Shown: piece after piece, positions 41,844 to 51,425 of the stretch | How positions within the stretch are numbered: the stretch's first letter is position 1 | Layout of the letters: each line of letters opens with the position of its first letter | Origin: Mesobacillus subterraneus | Lineage (GTDB): Bacteria; Bacillota; Bacilli; Bacillales; Cytobacillaceae | Direction of reading: 5' to 3' | Assembly: GCF_023715485.1 (NCBI RefSeq) | Contig: NZ_JAMBOF010000005.1 | Location: 124,001-188,000 of the forward strand | Length of the DNA: 64,000 nucleotides | The notes under the pieces: generated by a model | What the model was told of the DNA's origin: nothing | The model's input: the letters and a program-made list of their open reading frames with translations, nothing else | The model's database searches: none | Translations under genes and position numbers: made by a program

Positions 41844-43510
41844 ATATAGTTGAACAGGTTCAATTGAAGCTGAAGGAAGAAATCAAGCAGGCTGCGCTTA
41901 AGGCTAATCTTGCCGAGGAAGCACAAATCCCTGCGGTAATCCTTGAGACCCCTAAGGAAAAAGCGCACGGGGATTACTCTACGAATATGGCCATGCAGCT
42001 TGCACGCGTTGCAAAGAAGGCACCTCGCCAGATTGCTGAGCTGTTGATCGAGAACTTTGATAAAAGCAAGGCATCGATCGAGAAAATCGAGATTGCTGGA
42101 CCAGGCTTCATCAACTTTTACATGGATAACAGCTATTTGACTGACTTGATTCCTGCGATTCTTGAAGCTGGAGACCACTACGGCGAATCGAAGGTCGGCA
42201 ACGGACAGAAGATCCAGGTCGAGTTCGTTTCCGCTAATCCAACTGGCGACCTTCACCTTGGACATGCGCGCGGCGCAGCTGTCGGTGATTCATTGTGCAA
42301 TGTGCTTGCCAAGGCTGGCTATGATGTTTCACGTGAGTACTACATCAATGATGCCGGCAATCAGATCAACAACCTTGCATTGTCTGTTGAAGCACGTTAC
42401 TTCCAGGCGCTTGGCATGGACAAGTCAATGCCCGAGGATGGCTATCAGGGTGAAGACATTATTGGAATCGGGAAGAAGCTGGCTGAGGAACATGGCGACA
42501 AGTATGTCAATGTTCCGGACCAGGAGCGCTTCGATGCATTCCGTGAGTATGGCCTGAAATATGAAATGGCCAAACTGAAGCAGGACCTTGAGAATTTCCG
42601 CGTCCCGTTTGACGTGTGGTATTCTGAGACTTCGCTCTATCATAATGGAAAAATTGATGTGGCGTTGGATGCGCTGCGTGAAAACGGCCACATCTACGAG
42701 GAGGACGGTGCTACCTGGTTCCGTTCGACTGAACTAGGCGATGACAAGGACCGCGTGCTGATCAAGCAAGATGGTTCATACACTTATTTGACGCCGGATA
42801 TCGCTTACCATAAGGATAAGCTTGAGCGCGGCTTTGAAAAATTGATCAACATCTGGGGAGCGGACCACCACGGTTACATCCCTCGTATGAAGGCGGCAAT
42901 CCAGGCGCTTGGCTATGAGCGCGATACGCTTGAAGTTGAGATCATCCAGCTTGTCCACCTGTATAAAAACGGCGAGAAGATGAAGATGAGCAAACGTACA
43001 GGGAAAGCTGTCACAATGCGTGACCTGATTGAAGAGGTAGGACTTGATGCGGTACGTTACTTCTTCGCAATGAGAAGTGCGGACACTCACATGGACTTTG
43101 ACCTTGACTTGGCAGTATCTCAGTCAAATGAAAACCCTGTATTCTACGCACAGTATGCGCATGCGCGTATTTCCAGCATTTTACGTTCTGCTGAAGAGCA
43201 AGGCTTCAAAGCAGGAACGGATGCGGACTTTAAACTGATCCAGGCTGAGAAGGAAATGGACCTGCTGAAGAAGATTGGCGAATTCCCTCTTGCAGTTGCC
43301 GAAGCAGCTCAGAAGCGGATGCCGCATCGCATCAGCAACTACATTTTTGAACTGGCGTCCGTATTCCACAGCTTCTACAATGCGGAAAAAGTATTGGATA
43401 TGGAGAATAAAGAAAGAACACTGGCGCGTTTGGCACTGATCAAGTCAGCGCAGATCACTTTGAAGAACGCTCTTGCGTTGATTGGTGTTTCTGCTCCTGA
43501 GAAGATGTAA
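41840..43510 (+). CDS. argS: Arginyl-tRNA synthetase
   Basis: The 556-residue class I synthetase charges tRNA-Arg. The ATP-binding signature HLGH is at residues 139-142 ([20 protein letters not shown]) and the KMSKS-type loop is KMSKRTGK. The N-terminal Add-1 domain and the C-terminal anticodon-binding DALR domain ([16 protein letters not shown] to [11 protein letters not shown]) are complete. It is translationally coupled to ywiB (ATGA overlap, GGAGG upstream). Confidence 0.97.
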   Translation: MNIVEQVQLKLKEEIKQAALKANLAEEAQIPAVILETPKEKAHGDYSTNMAMQLARVAKKAPRQIAELLIENFDKSKASIEKIEIAGPGFINFYMDNSYLTDLIPAILEAGDHYGESKVGNGQKIQVEFVSANPTGDLHLGHARGAAVGDSLCNVLAKAGYDVSREYYINDAGNQINNLALSVEARYFQALGMDKSMPEDGYQGEDIIGIGKKLAEEHGDKYVNVPDQERFDAFREYGLKYEMAKLKQDLENFRVPFDVWYSETSLYHNGKIDVALDALRENGHIYEEDGATWFRSTELGDDKDRVLIKQDGSYTYLTPDIAYHKDKLERGFEKLINIWGADHHGYIPRMKAAIQALGYERDTLEVEIIQLVHLYKNGEKMKMSKRTGKAVTMRDLIEEVGLDAVRYFFAMRSADTHMDFDLDLAVSQSNENPVFYAQYAHARISSILRSAEEQGFKAGTDADFKLIQAEKEMDLLKKIGEFPLAVAEAAQKRMPHRISNYIFELASVFHSFYNAEKVLDMENKERTLARLALIKSAQITLKNALALIGVSAPEKM

Positions 43511-43521
43511 TAATCAAATGT

Positions 43522-43555
43522 AAGAGACCCAGCCAAACTCGGCTGGGTCTCTTTT
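43522..43555 (+). terminator. argS terminator
   Basis: AAGAGACCCAGCC pairs with GGCTGGGTCTCTT around aaactc, followed by TTTT. A partial family A element begins in its 3' arm. Confidence 0.88.
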
Positions 43556-43602
43556 CGTAAATTTTGTTGCTTTCACAATCAAAACCAAATATCGGCATTT
43601 GC
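43547..43602. mobile_element. Partial MITE-like element, family A (left end only)
   Basis: TCTCTTTTCGTAAATTTTGT, GCTTTCACAATCAAAA and ATCGGCATTTG follow the first ~58 bp of copies at 7722 and 24262. The right two thirds are missing. It starts inside the argS terminator. Confidence 0.6.
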
Positions 43603-43641
43603 CTTTTTGAAAAATTGGAAAAAATCGAGAGGGATTTCCAA

Positions 43642-43761
43642 TTCGCTATTAAAATAAGAAATTCGCTATTAAATTTTGATTTTCGCTATAAAAATAAATT
43701 TTTCGCTATTAAATCCTGATTTTCGCTATAAAAATAAATTTTTCGCTATAAAACCAAATTT
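43642..43761. repeat. Tandem array of the 20-bp repeat, inverted orientation (6 units)
   Basis: TTCGCTAT starts at 43642, 43662, 43682, 43702, 43722 and 43742, an exact 20-bp period. The unit is the reverse complement of the ATAGCGAA repeat at 4459-4570. It lies in the 446-bp gap between argS and the M48 protease gene, together with a partial element. Confidence 0.9.
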
Positions 43762-43956
43762 AGAGGTATAAAACCTCTTTAAAGGCTGCTGCTGTAAGTA
43801 TTCTGCCTGCTTTTTATACCGTCCACTCTCACAATTCCTCCACCTGCTGTTTATTTGGCTTAATTTCCGAACAAAAATAGTCTGCTTGTAAATATTTTGA
43901 ATTTTTGTATTTCAAAAAACTTACCATTCGCTTAATATATCAATATATGCTACTGA

Positions 43957-45240
43957 TTGGAGTTGAGGGAAATAAACGTTTTAGAAAATGGACAGGTCTG
44001 CCCTGAGTGCAATGCAGTCATTCCGTTTAATAAAGGCTATGTTTCCTGGTGTGATTGTGGATTTAATCTGGACACTCCATCAGCAGGAAAGACGGTAACT
44101 AAACTGCAAAAATTATATGAACGGCTTGGCGAAAAGCGGGGAGACGGGATCTATAAAAAATTGTCCGGGCAGCAAAAATTACGGCAGGGCCCTTCGTTGT
44201 CCAAAGGTATGGCGTTCCTGTTGGCCAGTCTTGTCCACTTAATCAGTATCGGTTCATTAACACTGGGTATTTTCTTTGTTATTTTTCATAATAATAATTA
44301 TTTCTTATTGGCAGGTGGGCTTATTCTCTTAGGAATTGCCTGGATGGCGAGACCACGGGTACCGGCACTGGAGAAGGGTGAATGGGTTATTTCTCGCCAA
44401 GATTTCCCTGGTTTATACCAGGTGGTTGATCAACTGGCGGATGCCATGAAGGTAACAAAAATTGATGGAATTATCATTACTGGCGACTTCAATGCCTCTG
44501 TGACTCAAATCGGCTGGAGAAGGAAAGGCATCGTCACTATAGGGCTCCCGTTATTTTCAATACTGGAACCGGAGGAACAGCTCGCAGTCCTTGCCCATGA
44601 ATTTGGGCACATCTCAAATGGAGATTTGACAAGGTCCTTTTATATAGGGACAGCTCTGTATACCCTCCAGACATGGTATGAACTGCTCGAACCGGTACCA
44701 ATCGATGAATATGATAACTTTGGTCTTTTTGAAATCCCTGTGTACTATTTTATGGTCTTTCTTGCTCAAATCCCTTACTCTATTTTCTTTTTGCTTGTCC
44801 ATTTATTGTTCGATGCTTCTCAGAAAGGCGAATATTTGGCGGATAATAGAGCCGCTAAAGCAGTGGGCTATCAGCATTTAATTTCCACGCTGAAAAAATT
44901 TCAGTTTGAAGAAGCTTTTCATTTAAAAGTGAGGGAGCTGGCGGTGCGGAAAAAGGAAATCAACCTGTTTGAAGCTGTAAAGGAGCAAATCAACAGCATG
45001 CCTGTTCGGGAAAAAGAAAGGCTTTATCGCATTGCACAGCTAGAGTCTTCCAAATTGGATTCTACTCACCCGCCGACATTCAATCGTATACAGCTCCTTG
45101 AGAAATTCAGAACCATTCCTGATGTCTCTGCGGTGAATAGAGTTATTTTAGTAAAAATGCAGAAGGAACTGGAGACCCAGCATAGCAGGGTTCAAGATCA
45201 AATAATTGAAGATTACCGATATTATTTAAATATGTGGTGA
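43957..45240 (+). CDS. M48-family membrane metalloprotease with N-terminal zinc ribbon
   Basis: The 427-residue frame starts at TTG 43957, but the true start is uncertain. TTG 43963 is also possible and GAGGG lies after both. Residues about 15-34 form a zinc-ribbon (CPEC...CDCG). Two membrane helices follow (about 88-132), then the protease domain with HEFGH (AVLAHEFGHISNGDL) and the third ligand in GEYLADNRAAK, and another hydrophobic pair near 255-285. This is the HtpX/Ste24-like architecture. Substrate unknown. It sits in a spot that in B. subtilis joins argS to the uvsE region, so it is probably a lineage-specific addition. Confidence 0.82.
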   Translation: MELREINVLENGQVCPECNAVIPFNKGYVSWCDCGFNLDTPSAGKTVTKLQKLYERLGEKRGDGIYKKLSGQQKLRQGPSLSKGMAFLLASLVHLISIGSLTLGIFFVIFHNNNYFLLAGGLILLGIAWMARPRVPALEKGEWVISRQDFPGLYQVVDQLADAMKVTKIDGIIITGDFNASVTQIGWRRKGIVTIGLPLFSILEPEEQLAVLAHEFGHISNGDLTRSFYIGTALYTLQTWYELLEPVPIDEYDNFGLFEIPVYYFMVFLAQIPYSIFFLLVHLLFDASQKGEYLADNRAAKAVGYQHLISTLKKFQFEEAFHLKVRELAVRKKEINLFEAVKEQINSMPVREKERLYRIAQLESSKLDSTHPPTFNRIQLLEKFRTIPDVSAVNRVILVKMQKELETQHSRVQDQIIEDYRYYLNMW

Positions 45241-45244
45241 AAAG

Positions 45245-45273
45245 GGCTGCTGGATTTTCCAGCAGCCGCTTTT
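45245..45273. terminator. Bidirectional terminator between M48 protease and uvsE
   Basis: GGCTGCTGG-atttt-CCAGCAGCC followed by GCTTTT. Confidence 0.8.
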
Positions 45274-45275
45274 GA

Positions 45276-46232
45276 TTATTTCCACTCCAAAACAGCCCCG
45301 CCAATCCGCTTCACTCCACGGATTTTCCCCAAATCTTCCACCAATGCGAGCGCTGCTTTGTCCTTCGTCTTCGCTTCAATCATGAAATCAACATCCTGGC
45401 CGATTCTCTGAAGTATTTTTATCAACGGCAGTATGAATTCCGGGTCTACATAATCTGCATGCGATCGGTATGCTTTTTCCGATTTAGGGGAGGAGATATG
45501 GATTTTCGGCTTTAAGCCAGTCCGTTCCCACGTTGCAAAACCGACGGGAAGGATTTCCTCAAGCTCTGACTCGCACAGGTTCGCCATATGGTGGTGGTAA
45601 TCGAACATGAACGGCACATCTTCCTTAACGCACGCGGCAAGTGTTTCTTCAGCATTATAAGTTTTATCGTCGTTTTCCAAAGTGGTGATTTTTTTGATAT
45701 GGGCAGGGAGCCTGGCGAAGTTTTCATGAAATCGCACGATGGTTTCTTCCTTGTTTCCGTATGCCCCGCCAATGTGGATGTTGATGATCGCCTCGTTTTC
45801 AAGCCCCATCGCTTTGAGCATTCCGTAATGGTATTCCATATCAAGGATGGCATTTGCCGTTACTTCCTCCCTCGGCGAGGTGAACAATGTGAATTGATTC
45901 GGGTGGAAGCTTGTCCTCAATCCATACTTCTTTACGAGTGCTCCAATTTCAAGCCATTTTTCGCGAAAAGGCGTTACATAATCCCATTTCACTTCCGGGT
46001 GTGTGGCCAGCGGAGCGATTGAACTGGAGAACCGGTAAAGAGGGATATCATGAGCAATATTGTAATGTATCATTCTTTCTGTATTCACCAGGTTCTGGTA
46101 GGTCACGGAAAGCAATTTTCCATATCGTTCTTCTTTAGGCAGCTGTCCGTAACGCGCAAATGTCAGTGCCTTCGACGGGGAAGCATCCCACAAGCTGATG
46201 GCAGTGGAGACATATCCAAGCCGAATGATCAT
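45276..46232 (-). CDS. uvsE: UV damage endonuclease UvsE
   Basis: The 318-residue TIM-barrel enzyme incises DNA 5' of UV photoproducts (UVDE family). Segments: [98 protein letters not shown] and [14 protein letters not shown]. Metal-binding His, Glu and Asp residues are conserved. Comparable to B. subtilis UvsE/YwjD in length and place. Start ATG 46232. It contributes UV resistance, useful to spores. Confidence 0.93.
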   Translation of the reverse strand: MIIRLGYVSTAISLWDASPSKALTFARYGQLPKEERYGKLLSVTYQNLVNTERMIHYNIAHDIPLYRFSSSIAPLATHPEVKWDYVTPFREKWLEIGALVKKYGLRTSFHPNQFTLFTSPREEVTANAILDMEYHYGMLKAMGLENEAIINIHIGGAYGNKEETIVRFHENFARLPAHIKKITTLENDDKTYNAEETLAACVKEDVPFMFDYHHHMANLCESELEEILPVGFATWERTGLKPKIHISSPKSEKAYRSHADYVDPEFILPLIKILQRIGQDVDFMIEAKTKDKAALALVEDLGKIRGVKRIGGAVLEWK

Positions 46233-46285
46233 AATGAAACTCCTTCATTGTCCGAAGCAGCTTAATAAGGCTCCGGTTATTATAC

Positions 46286-47485
46286 TTATAAAAAATAAGA
46301 AATCGTACGCGCTGCTGTCTCCTTGATCGATAGCAATGGATTGACGCGGTTAAAGTCCTGGAGATTGGCCTTTTGCGAATTCAGGATATCTTCTGTCAGG
46401 ATGTGCTTTATTTTTTTTATAAAATCAGGATCATAAATCAAACAGTTCAATTCATAATTTAAAAACATGCTTCTTTTATCAAAATTGGCTGTTCCGACAT
46501 CACATACCTTATCATCAATCAACACGATCTTTGCATGGTAAAAGCCCTTCAGATATTGATAGACATCGGCTCCATCCGTAAGGAGAGTTCTTAAATAAGG
46601 AAGGGATGCTTCTTTTACAAGGACATGATCTGCCGTGAAAGGTACGAGAACCGTAACGGAAACCCCCCTTTTAATCGCATTACGCAAAAGGTCAAAAACT
46701 CTTTTGCTTGGAATGAAATAAGGTGTGCCAATGAATATCGATTTCTGCGCCTGGCTGATCAAATCTGAAAACAGCTCCTCTAGCAGAATTCCTTCAGTGG
46801 GAATGAGCTTGTGGCTGAACGGCCCCTTTTCCAATGGAGGAAAATATGCCTTGTCCTGAAGAAGGTTCACTTTCGCAGCTGCTCGCCAATCCTTCAAAAA
46901 TTCTCTTTGCAGATCCATAACTCCTTCACCGGTCATTTTGAGATGATAATCGCGCCAGGGCGACAGCTTTGGATCCTGGTTAAAATATTCCTTTCCAATA
47001 TTAAACCCGCCAAGGTAAGCGATGCGGCCGTCAATGACAGAGATTTTGCGATGGTTCCGCACCTGCGACGAATAAAACAGGAACGGAAATTTGGGTGTTT
47101 GGGAATAAGCGAATTCTACACCGGCATCCTTTAACGACTGGATTGTTTTCCGTTTCAACCCGCTGCCGACCCAGTCAACCAGGAGTCGGACTTCGACGCC
47201 AGCCTGTGCTTTTTCTTTTAAAATGGAGAGGAATTCTTGGCTAATTTTATCATCCTGGACGATGTAAAACAGAATATGGATGTGCTGCTTAGCCTTTTTT
47301 ATTTCGGAAAAAAGGTTGTCGAACAGTTCAGGCCCCTTTGTGAAGATTTCGAGGTTACTTTCCCGGACTGGTAAAACATTAGTATTAGCATTGGCCAGGT
47401 GCTTTTTTCGGCCAAGCATGAAGTCTGCGCAGACCCACAAGGCAAGCCCGGCTATTATCAAAAATATGATCGATCCAAGCCCCAT
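46286..47485 (-). CDS. ywjE: Cardiolipin synthase-like phospholipase D family protein (YwjE)
   Basis: The 399-residue protein has one N-terminal membrane helix (about 4-22) and two HKD-type motifs: NHRKISVIDGRIAYLGGFNIG and YHAKIVLIDDKVCDVGTANF. It is shorter than ClsA because it lacks the second N-terminal helix. YwjE in B. subtilis is one of the cardiolipin synthase paralogues, forming cardiolipin from two phosphatidylglycerols. Start ATG 47485. It lies 53 bp upstream of uvsE on the same strand, possibly one transcript. Confidence 0.9.
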   Translation of the reverse strand: MGLGSIIFLIIAGLALWVCADFMLGRKKHLANANTNVLPVRESNLEIFTKGPELFDNLFSEIKKAKQHIHILFYIVQDDKISQEFLSILKEKAQAGVEVRLLVDWVGSGLKRKTIQSLKDAGVEFAYSQTPKFPFLFYSSQVRNHRKISVIDGRIAYLGGFNIGKEYFNQDPKLSPWRDYHLKMTGEGVMDLQREFLKDWRAAAKVNLLQDKAYFPPLEKGPFSHKLIPTEGILLEELFSDLISQAQKSIFIGTPYFIPSKRVFDLLRNAIKRGVSVTVLVPFTADHVLVKEASLPYLRTLLTDGADVYQYLKGFYHAKIVLIDDKVCDVGTANFDKRSMFLNYELNCLIYDPDFIKKIKHILTEDILNSQKANLQDFNRVNPLLSIKETAARTISYFL

Positions 47486-47601
47486 AGCGATTCGGCTCCC
47501 TTTAAAGTATTTCCATTTATTTTTGCCGAAAACGCTTGATATATGTTATGTTCCTGTAAAAGAGGAAGTATAAACAATTTTCAGAAATGAAAGGAAATGA
47601 G

Positions 47602-47629
47602 TTGACTGAATGCTCATTCATTATATAAT
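47602..47629 (+). promoter_or_regulatory. fadF promoter overlapped by a FadR-like box
   Basis: TTGACT, 16-bp spacer, TATAAT. The sequence TTGACTGAATGCTCATTCAT (47602-47621) fits the B. subtilis FadR (YsiA) box WTGAATGAMTANTCATTCAW at 18 of 20 positions and covers the -35 and spacer. That would repress fadF until long-chain acyl-CoA is present. Confidence 0.7.
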
Positions 47630-47709
47630 GGAAATAAGGGTATATTCAGAAAATTGGATTGTTTAAAAATTTTCATCCAAAACCAGCATCGAAAGGGGTA
47701 ATTGATTTT

Positions 47710-49821
47710 ATGGACGGTTTGCTTTGGATCAATCTTATCGCGTTCTTGATTGTAACCGCTTACGCAGTCAGTTTGTTTGTTTATGTGGTTAAGACAAGAA
47801 TCGAATACATCAAGCTCGGCAAGAAATCAGAGTTCGATGATGATGTAAAAGAGCGGGTAAGAAGAATTTGGGTTCATGTATTTGGCCAGAAAAGGCTCTT
47901 GAAGGACAAGAAAAGCGGTATTATTCACGTTATGTTTTTCTATGGATTTATCCTTGTCCAGTTCGGAGCAATTGATTTTATCTGGAAGGGATTGAAGCCG
48001 GGTTCGCATTTGCCGCTTGGGCCGTTATATCCAGGTTTCACGTTTTTTCAGGAAATCGTAACATTGACGATACTTGTTGCAGTTGTATGGGCATTTTATC
48101 GACGATATGTTGAAAAGCTCGTCCGTTTGAAGCGCGGTTTTAAAAATGGTCTTGTGCTGCTGTTCATCGGAGGCTTGATGCTCTCTGTATTGCTAGGTAA
48201 CGGAATGGGCATGATCTGGCATGGGCATGAAGGAACATGGACAGAACCTGTTGCGTCACTGATCGCAGCAGCATTCAGCGGAATTCCTCAGGCAGCTGCC
48301 ATCACTATTTTCTATATTGCATGGTGGATTCATCTGCTGTTCCTGCTGGCATTCCTCGTTTACGTGCCGCAATCCAAGCACGCACACTTAATCGCTGGCC
48401 CGGCCAATGTTTATTTGACCAAGGTTGATGCGCCAGGAAAGATCAAGAAAATCGATTTTGAAGATGAAACGCAGGAAACGTTCGGTGCAGGTAAAATCAC
48501 CGACTTCAACTATGAGCAGATGATCGACTTCTACGCATGCGTTGAGTGCGGCCGCTGTACGAATATGTGTCCGGCAACCGGCACAGGGAAAATGCTGTCG
48601 CCAATGGACCTGATCGTCAAGCTGCGCGACCATTTGACGCTGCATGGTGCAGCTGTGACATCCAAGCAGCCATGGGTTCCGACGTTTGCTTTTTCAAACA
48701 CCAAGGGCAACCAGATCGCAATGGCGGCTGCTGGACAGGGTGCAAATGAAGCTGCTGCTGGCCTTGCTTACAATCCAAGCATGATCGGCGATGTCATTAC
48801 AGAAGAAGAAATCTGGGCGTGTACGACTTGCCGCAACTGTGAAGACCAGTGTCCGGTCATGAACGAGCATGTTGACAAAATCATCGACCTCCGCCGTTAC
48901 CTTGTATTGACGGAAGGCAAAATGGACGCAGACGCACAGCGCGCAATGACCAATATTGAGCGCCAGGGCAACCCTTGGGGCTTGAACCGCAAGGAAAAAG
49001 AAAACTGGCGTGAGCTTCGCGATGATGTTGTCATTCCTACGGTAAAAGAAATGAAAAAGGCAGACGAAGAATTTGAATACTTATTCTGGGTTGGCGCGAT
49101 GGGTTCATTTGACAACCGCAGCCAGAAGATTGCCCTTTCGTTCGCTAAGCTATTGAACGAAGCAGGCGTCAAGTTCGCCATCCTTGGCAACAAGGAAAAG
49201 AATTCCGGTGATACACCGCGCCGTCTTGGCAACGAGTTCTTGTTCCAAGAGCTTGCGACCAAAAATATTGAAGAATTCGAGAAAAATGAAGTGAAGAAGA
49301 TCGTAACGATCGACCCTCACGCATACAATATCTTTAAAAACGAGTACCCTGACTTCGGCTTTGAAGGTGAAGTTTACCACCATACTGAGCTTCTTGCGCA
49401 ATTGGTGAAAGAAGGCAAGCTTGTACCGAAGCATGCAGTGAACGAAACAATTACCTTCCATGATTCCTGCTACCTTGGAAGATACAACGAGGTTTATGAC
49501 GCACCACGTGACATCCTCAAGGCGATCCCAGGCGTGGACCTGAAGGAAATGGAACGCAACCGCGATACAGCAATGTGCTGCGGAGCCGGCGGCGGCTTGA
49601 TGTGGATGGAAGAAGAAACAGGACACAGAATCAACGTTGCCCGTACAGAGCAGGCGTTGTCAGTAAATCCATCCGTCATCAGTTCCGGATGTCCGTACTG
49701 CCTGACGATGCTTTCAGATGGAACGAAGGCGAAGGAAGTAGAAGAAAACGTCGATACACTGGATGTTGCAGAACTGCTTGAAAAATCCGTTTTCGGTGAA
49801 ATCAAACAGCTTGTTTCATAA
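47710..49821 (+). CDS. fadF: Membrane Fe-S oxidoreductase FadF (YwjF), electron acceptor of fatty acid oxidation
   Basis: I chose ATG 47710 (MDGLLWINLIAFLIVTAYAV), which matches the family start; AAAGGGG is upstream. The 703-residue protein has an N-terminal NarI-like membrane domain with about six helices and histidines for heme. Two [4Fe-4S] motifs follow (CVECGRCTNMCP, CTTCRNCEDQCP), then a C-terminal CCG-type heterodisulfide reductase-like domain (HDSCYLGRYNE, CCGAGGGLMW, SGCPYC). It is thought to carry electrons from acyl-CoA dehydrogenase/ETF to the quinone pool. A FadR-like box covers its promoter, and fatty-acid genes follow. Confidence 0.9.
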   Translation: MDGLLWINLIAFLIVTAYAVSLFVYVVKTRIEYIKLGKKSEFDDDVKERVRRIWVHVFGQKRLLKDKKSGIIHVMFFYGFILVQFGAIDFIWKGLKPGSHLPLGPLYPGFTFFQEIVTLTILVAVVWAFYRRYVEKLVRLKRGFKNGLVLLFIGGLMLSVLLGNGMGMIWHGHEGTWTEPVASLIAAAFSGIPQAAAITIFYIAWWIHLLFLLAFLVYVPQSKHAHLIAGPANVYLTKVDAPGKIKKIDFEDETQETFGAGKITDFNYEQMIDFYACVECGRCTNMCPATGTGKMLSPMDLIVKLRDHLTLHGAAVTSKQPWVPTFAFSNTKGNQIAMAAAGQGANEAAAGLAYNPSMIGDVITEEEIWACTTCRNCEDQCPVMNEHVDKIIDLRRYLVLTEGKMDADAQRAMTNIERQGNPWGLNRKEKENWRELRDDVVIPTVKEMKKADEEFEYLFWVGAMGSFDNRSQKIALSFAKLLNEAGVKFAILGNKEKNSGDTPRRLGNEFLFQELATKNIEEFEKNEVKKIVTIDPHAYNIFKNEYPDFGFEGEVYHHTELLAQLVKEGKLVPKHAVNETITFHDSCYLGRYNEVYDAPRDILKAIPGVDLKEMERNRDTAMCCGAGGGLMWMEEETGHRINVARTEQALSVNPSVISSGCPYCLTMLSDGTKAKEVEENVDTLDVAELLEKSVFGEIKQLVS

Positions 49822-49843
49822 GATAAAATAATACTCCAACCTG

Positions 49844-49919
49844 AATAGTAGAAATTGACTCACCATAAAAATTCGACATAAGACAGAATTTTTAGCAAAG
49901 TGTTTCAATTTCTACTATT
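49844..49919. repeat. Nested inverted repeat (15-bp outer, 8-bp inner stem)
   Basis: AATAGTAGAAATTGA (49844-49858) pairs perfectly with TCAATTTCTACTATT (49905-49919). Inside, AAAAATTC (49867-49874) pairs with GAATTTTT (49886-49893). TTTT follows on the plus strand. It may terminate fadF transcription, but it is longer and more structured than a usual terminator. Confidence 0.65.
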
Positions 49920-49941
49920 TTTAAAGTAAAATGAATAGTAT

Positions 49942-49956
49942 GATAAAGCGCTTTCA
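49942..49956. promoter_or_regulatory. Candidate cre site upstream of the thiolase gene
   Basis: GATAAAGCGCTTTCA contains the core AAAGCGCTTTCA and fits the cre consensus at 12 of 14 positions. Carbon repression of acyl-CoA degradation genes would be expected. Confidence 0.45.
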
Positions 49957-50116
49957 TTTTTCTTCATCAAGAAACCACCTTTGAACCTCTCAGAATCAAC
50001 AACAAGCATATTTTTTTGGATCAGTTTCGAGCGAGCGTTCAGTCAATCAATGACGACTGGGTGCCAATTTATTTTTTATTTTTCAAATTTAATAGATTAC
50101 AAGGGAGAGATGGCAC

Positions 50117-51304
50117 ATGGGTAAAACGGTCATTTTAGCAGGGGCAAGAACACCTTTTGGCAAGCTTGGCGGAGCGCTTAGCGGTTTTACTGCCAGCCAG
50201 CTTGGCGGTATCGCAATTAAAGAAGCATTGGCACGTGCAGAGGTTAAACCAGAGGAAGTAGGAGAAGTCATTCTAGGCTCAGTTCTCCAGGGTGGCCAGG
50301 GGCAGCTACCTTCTCGCCAGGCAGCGAGAGAAGCGGGCCTTCCTTGGGAAGTGCAGACCGAAACAATCAACAAGGTGTGTGCTTCTGGCATGCGCAGCTT
50401 GACGCTCGGCGACCAGATTATCCGTGCAGGTGATGGGGAAGTGATTGTTGCCGGCGGCATGGAATCGATGAGCAACGCACCGTACCTGCTGCCGAAGGCT
50501 CGCTGGGGCTTGAGGATGGGCGATGGACAGGTGAAGGATTTAATGATCCACGACGGTCTGACATGCAGCTTTAAAGGTGTTCATATGGGCACGTACGGAA
50601 ACGAAGTAGCGAAAGAATTCGAAATCAGCCGCGAGGAGCAGGACGACTGGGCATACCGCAGCCATCAGCGCGCCATCGAAGCGATCGAATCAGGAAAGCT
50701 TGCTGAAGAAATCGTTCCTGTAGAAGTTCCGCAGCGAAAGGGAGAACCAATTCTTGTGGAGCACGACGAATCGCCAAGAAAAGATACATCGCTTGAAAAG
50801 CTTGCGAAGCTGGGCTCCGTTTTCAATTCAGACGGCACAATCACTGCCGGTAATGCACCAGGCATCAATGACGGCGCGGCAGCCCTCGTACTCATGAGCG
50901 AAGAACGTGCTCAGCGTGAAGGCCGGACACCGCAGGCAGTAATCCTGTCACATGCGGCAATCGCAACTGAAGCAAAGGACTTCCCGAAAACACCAGGATT
51001 GGTAATTAATGAGCTATTAAAGAAAACAGGCAAGACACTCGAGGAAATCGACCTTTTTGAAATCAACGAGGCTTTTGCGGCTGTCGCTTTGACAAGCGGA
51101 CGCATTGCAAACCTAGATCCTGAGAAAGTGAATGTGAACGGTGGTGCGGTCGCCCTCGGACACCCGATTGGTGCGAGCGGGGCACGCATCATCCTGACAC
51201 TTATGCATGAACTGAAGCGCCGCGGCGGCGGGGTCGGCATTGCGGCCATCTGTTCAGGCGGCGGCCAGGGAGATGCAGTGATGATCGAAGTTCCGAAGCA
51301 ATAA
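50117..51304 (+). CDS. Acetyl-CoA acyltransferase (thiolase)
   Basis: The 395-residue thiolase starts at ATG 50117 after AAGGGAGAG. The active-site cysteine is in [10 protein letters not shown] (about residue 88), the second in [10 protein letters not shown], and the histidine in [26 protein letters not shown] and the loop GHPIGASG are standard. It cleaves 3-ketoacyl-CoA or condenses acetyl-CoA; MmgA of B. subtilis is the nearest named relative by context. First gene of a run of four co-directional acyl-CoA genes. Confidence 0.92.
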   Translation: MGKTVILAGARTPFGKLGGALSGFTASQLGGIAIKEALARAEVKPEEVGEVILGSVLQGGQGQLPSRQAAREAGLPWEVQTETINKVCASGMRSLTLGDQIIRAGDGEVIVAGGMESMSNAPYLLPKARWGLRMGDGQVKDLMIHDGLTCSFKGVHMGTYGNEVAKEFEISREEQDDWAYRSHQRAIEAIESGKLAEEIVPVEVPQRKGEPILVEHDESPRKDTSLEKLAKLGSVFNSDGTITAGNAPGINDGAAALVLMSEERAQREGRTPQAVILSHAAIATEAKDFPKTPGLVINELLKKTGKTLEEIDLFEINEAFAAVALTSGRIANLDPEKVNVNGGAVALGHPIGASGARIILTLMHELKRRGGGVGIAAICSGGGQGDAVMIEVPKQ

Positions 51305-51425
51305 CCAACTTTTGAAATTACCTTTGGAGGGCAGCAGCAAGTTGTCCTCCATCGTCATGAAATAATTTTTTTAGAGAAAGTAAAACGTCAAGCGTAACAA
51401 AAAGAGCTTAACAGGAGGAGAAACG

